Shown here in pieces: positions 62,683-64,000 of a stretch of DNA of 64,000 bases (its first letter is position 1; each line of letters begins with the position of its first letter). A model generated the notes under the pieces. The model worked only from the letters and a program-made list of their open reading frames with translations, was not told the DNA's origin and ran no database searches. The DNA lies in contig UCLB01000018.1 in the NCBI GenBank assembly GCA_900473205.1, positions 232,322 through 296,321 on the forward strand. The letters run 5' to 3'. Both the position numbers and the translations under genes were made by a program. Source of the DNA: Hyphomicrobiales bacterium. Lineage in GTDB: Bacteria; Pseudomonadota; Alphaproteobacteria; Rhizobiales; Rhizobiaceae.

Positions 62683-63876
62683 TTACGAAGAGAAAACCGG
62701 CGCGAAATCCGCTTCATAGCCGGTATCAATGATCCGCCCTTCGACCAGAAGCTCCGCACCCAGCCGCCCGATTTCATCGGAGCTTTTGGCAGCAGCACCG
62801 CATCCGCCGGTCAGCACTGCGATGTTGGACGAGGCCGTGTAACCGATGGCCGGAAATCCGCTCGGTGTATAAGACGTCACGCAGGCCGCCATAGACACGC
62901 GCGTTGTGTCGATCGAGGGGATCAAGCTATCGATGATCTCAACGAAATCATCGCGAACCGTAGAGTTTCCGCCTGAACGGAACCAGTCGCGAATCTCAGG
63001 GTCTGTGCGCAACGGGACATCCACGGGCTCACCACCAATCTTGAGATAGAACTTCCCATCCGGGTAACGCACCGGCGGCAGGAGATAGATATGCTTTCGC
63101 GGGTCGGCAGGCTCATAGATCAAAGATGGCATGCCCGCATAGCGATGCAGTTCGTCCTCTGGAATCTCGAAAAACGCCACCGTGCGGGCATAGACTTCCA
63201 TCTCCAGCGCGTGCGGCAACAGCCCTTCGGCAATGGAAAAACCACCCGCCGCAACGATCACCTTCTCTGCGGTATAGGTCTGGCCAGACGCGGTCGTCAC
63301 AGTCGCAACTCCACCCTCCTCCCGCACACTAATGGCGATGTCATCGATCCGCGTCAGGCCGTGCTTTTCAGCATAGACGATCTGCGCCCGCACCAGTTCC
63401 CGCGGATTGACCCATCCGGCATTGTTCTTCTCGAACACGCCTTCGCATCCGTTCTCGAAAGCAAAGTAGGGAAAGCGATCCGCCAGCGTCGCGTCATCCA
63501 GAATCTCGGTCTCGACACCCAGAGTCTCCGCCGCCGTGCAGACATTCTCGATATAGGAAAAGCCCGTGCCGCGTTTTTTGCCCACGATCAGGCAACCGAC
63601 CTCGCCGTAAAATTCCACGCCGCTTTCGCGCTCGATCTCGGCGTATCGGGCAATGGAGCGATTGGCGAGCCGCGCCCAGTCCGCGTTGCTATCGATGGTC
63701 CGGGTAATGCGAGCCGCATCATAGTGGCTCGCAAAAACGCCGGTGTGGTTCTTGATATCGGCAGGCTCTCGCGGCCCGATCAGCGCAATGCCATCCCCGC
63801 TTCCCGCCAGATGACGCGCCGCAGCAGCCCCCATCATGCCCGCACCGACCACGATATATTTGAACTGTGTTGCCAT
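62683..63876 (-). CDS. FAD-dependent oxidoreductase (DAO family)
   Basis: A 397-residue amine-oxidase-like flavoprotein. The FAD-binding Rossmann motif is YIVVGAGMMGAAAARHLAGS at the N-terminus. ASHYDAARITR and the C-terminal SYTPSGFPAIGYTASSNIAV with GGCGAAAKSSDEIGR fit the DAO/sarcosine-oxidase group. The substrate is unknown. ATG 63876 is my choice; a GTG four codons upstream (63888) is possible. It lies 50 bp upstream of rnpB on the same strand. Confidence 0.88.
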   Translation of the reverse strand: MATQFKYIVVGAGMMGAAAARHLAGSGDGIALIGPREPADIKNHTGVFASHYDAARITRTIDSNADWARLANRSIARYAEIERESGVEFYGEVGCLIVGKKRGTGFSYIENVCTAAETLGVETEILDDATLADRFPYFAFENGCEGVFEKNNAGWVNPRELVRAQIVYAEKHGLTRIDDIAISVREEGGVATVTTASGQTYTAEKVIVAAGGFSIAEGLLPHALEMEVYARTVAFFEIPEDELHRYAGMPSLIYEPADPRKHIYLLPPVRYPDGKFYLKIGGEPVDVPLRTDPEIRDWFRSGGNSTVRDDFVEIIDSLIPSIDTTRVSMAACVTSYTPSGFPAIGYTASSNIAVLTGGCGAAAKSSDEIGRLGAELLVEGRIIDTGYEADFAPVFSS

Positions 63877-63970
63877 GTCCGAGCTCACCGATTTTAGACT
63901 CTGTTACAAGGTGTTGTAGCGGTTTGGTGAATCGATTCCAGAGGGTTTAGGTTACGAAGATAGTTGATAG

Positions 63971-64000
63971 CGGCGGGTGTGGCTTACCCCCCTCTGCCCT
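63971..64000. repeat. Possible start of a rhizobial intergenic repeat (RIME-like), cut by window edge
   Basis: The last 30 bases (GGCGGGTGTGGCTTACCCCC, then CTCTGCCCT) resemble the left end of a dispersed palindromic repeat common in Rhizobium and Agrobacterium intergenic regions. Only the edge is visible, so this is from memory and cannot be confirmed here. Confidence 0.3.

Overview
The window is a GC-rich, gene-dense alphaproteobacterial chromosome segment. The gene set and order point to Rhizobiaceae, most likely Agrobacterium or a close Rhizobium relative. Support comes from folA-hflK-hflC-degP in a row, a large division and cell wall (dcw) cluster with a long FtsZ and lpxC-bamD-recN-ligA downstream, a stand-alone cheW, AzlCD, a DUF2778 protein and rhizobial-type palindromic intergenic repeats. 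This placement rests on recognition of the proteins, not on a database search.

Left part (1-32 kb). The end of folA is followed by the FtsH modulators hflK and hflC and the periplasmic protease degP. A small toxin-antitoxin locus sits between hflC and degP; its RelE-type toxin is broken by a frameshift with an apparent internal deletion, while the antitoxin is intact. Next come a ribbon-helix-helix protein, two alpha/beta hydrolases, a large AsmA protein, a FAD-linked D-lactate or glycolate-type dehydrogenase, an RND efflux pump with its adaptor, an AhpD-like protein, a UvrD helicase, a pair of half-size DMT (DUF606) membrane proteins, a DUF2778 L,D-transpeptidase-like protein, nicotinamidase, a DUF2164 protein, AzlCD, aminopeptidase P, PrmA, a SCO1 copper chaperone, CheW, CreA, a DEDDh exonuclease, an EamA transporter and a GNAT acetyltransferase.

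Right part (32-64 kb). Almost everything is on the minus strand and serves envelope growth and division. In transcription order it reads mraZ, rsmH, an ftsL-like gene, ftsI, murE, murF, mraY, murD, ftsW, murG, murC, murB, two tiny membrane-protein genes, then (after a plus-strand MFS transporter and a 0.5 kb intergenic region) ddlB, ftsQ, ftsA, ftsZ, lpxC, bamD, recN and, after two plus-strand genes, ligA. Most junctions overlap by 1-13 bp or have only a few bases between them, so translation is probably coupled. MraZ/RsmH head the operon, Mur enzymes and MraY/MurG make lipid II, FtsW/FtsI polymerise septal wall, FtsQAZ build the divisome, and LpxC and BamD match outer-membrane growth to it. 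Upstream of mraZ are four TGGGN repeats exactly 10 bp apart, which fit a MraZ operator. The RNase P RNA gene and a FAD-dependent oxidoreductase lie beyond.

No clearly new multi-gene system was found. The best leads are the decayed toxin with a surviving antitoxin, the four-copy phased MraZ-box array, the MFS gene and two micro-proteins inside the dcw cluster, a 39-residue membrane protein, a nested 84-bp palindrome after cheW, a hairpin enclosing the prmA ribosome binding site, and an esterase that seems to lack its catalytic acid.
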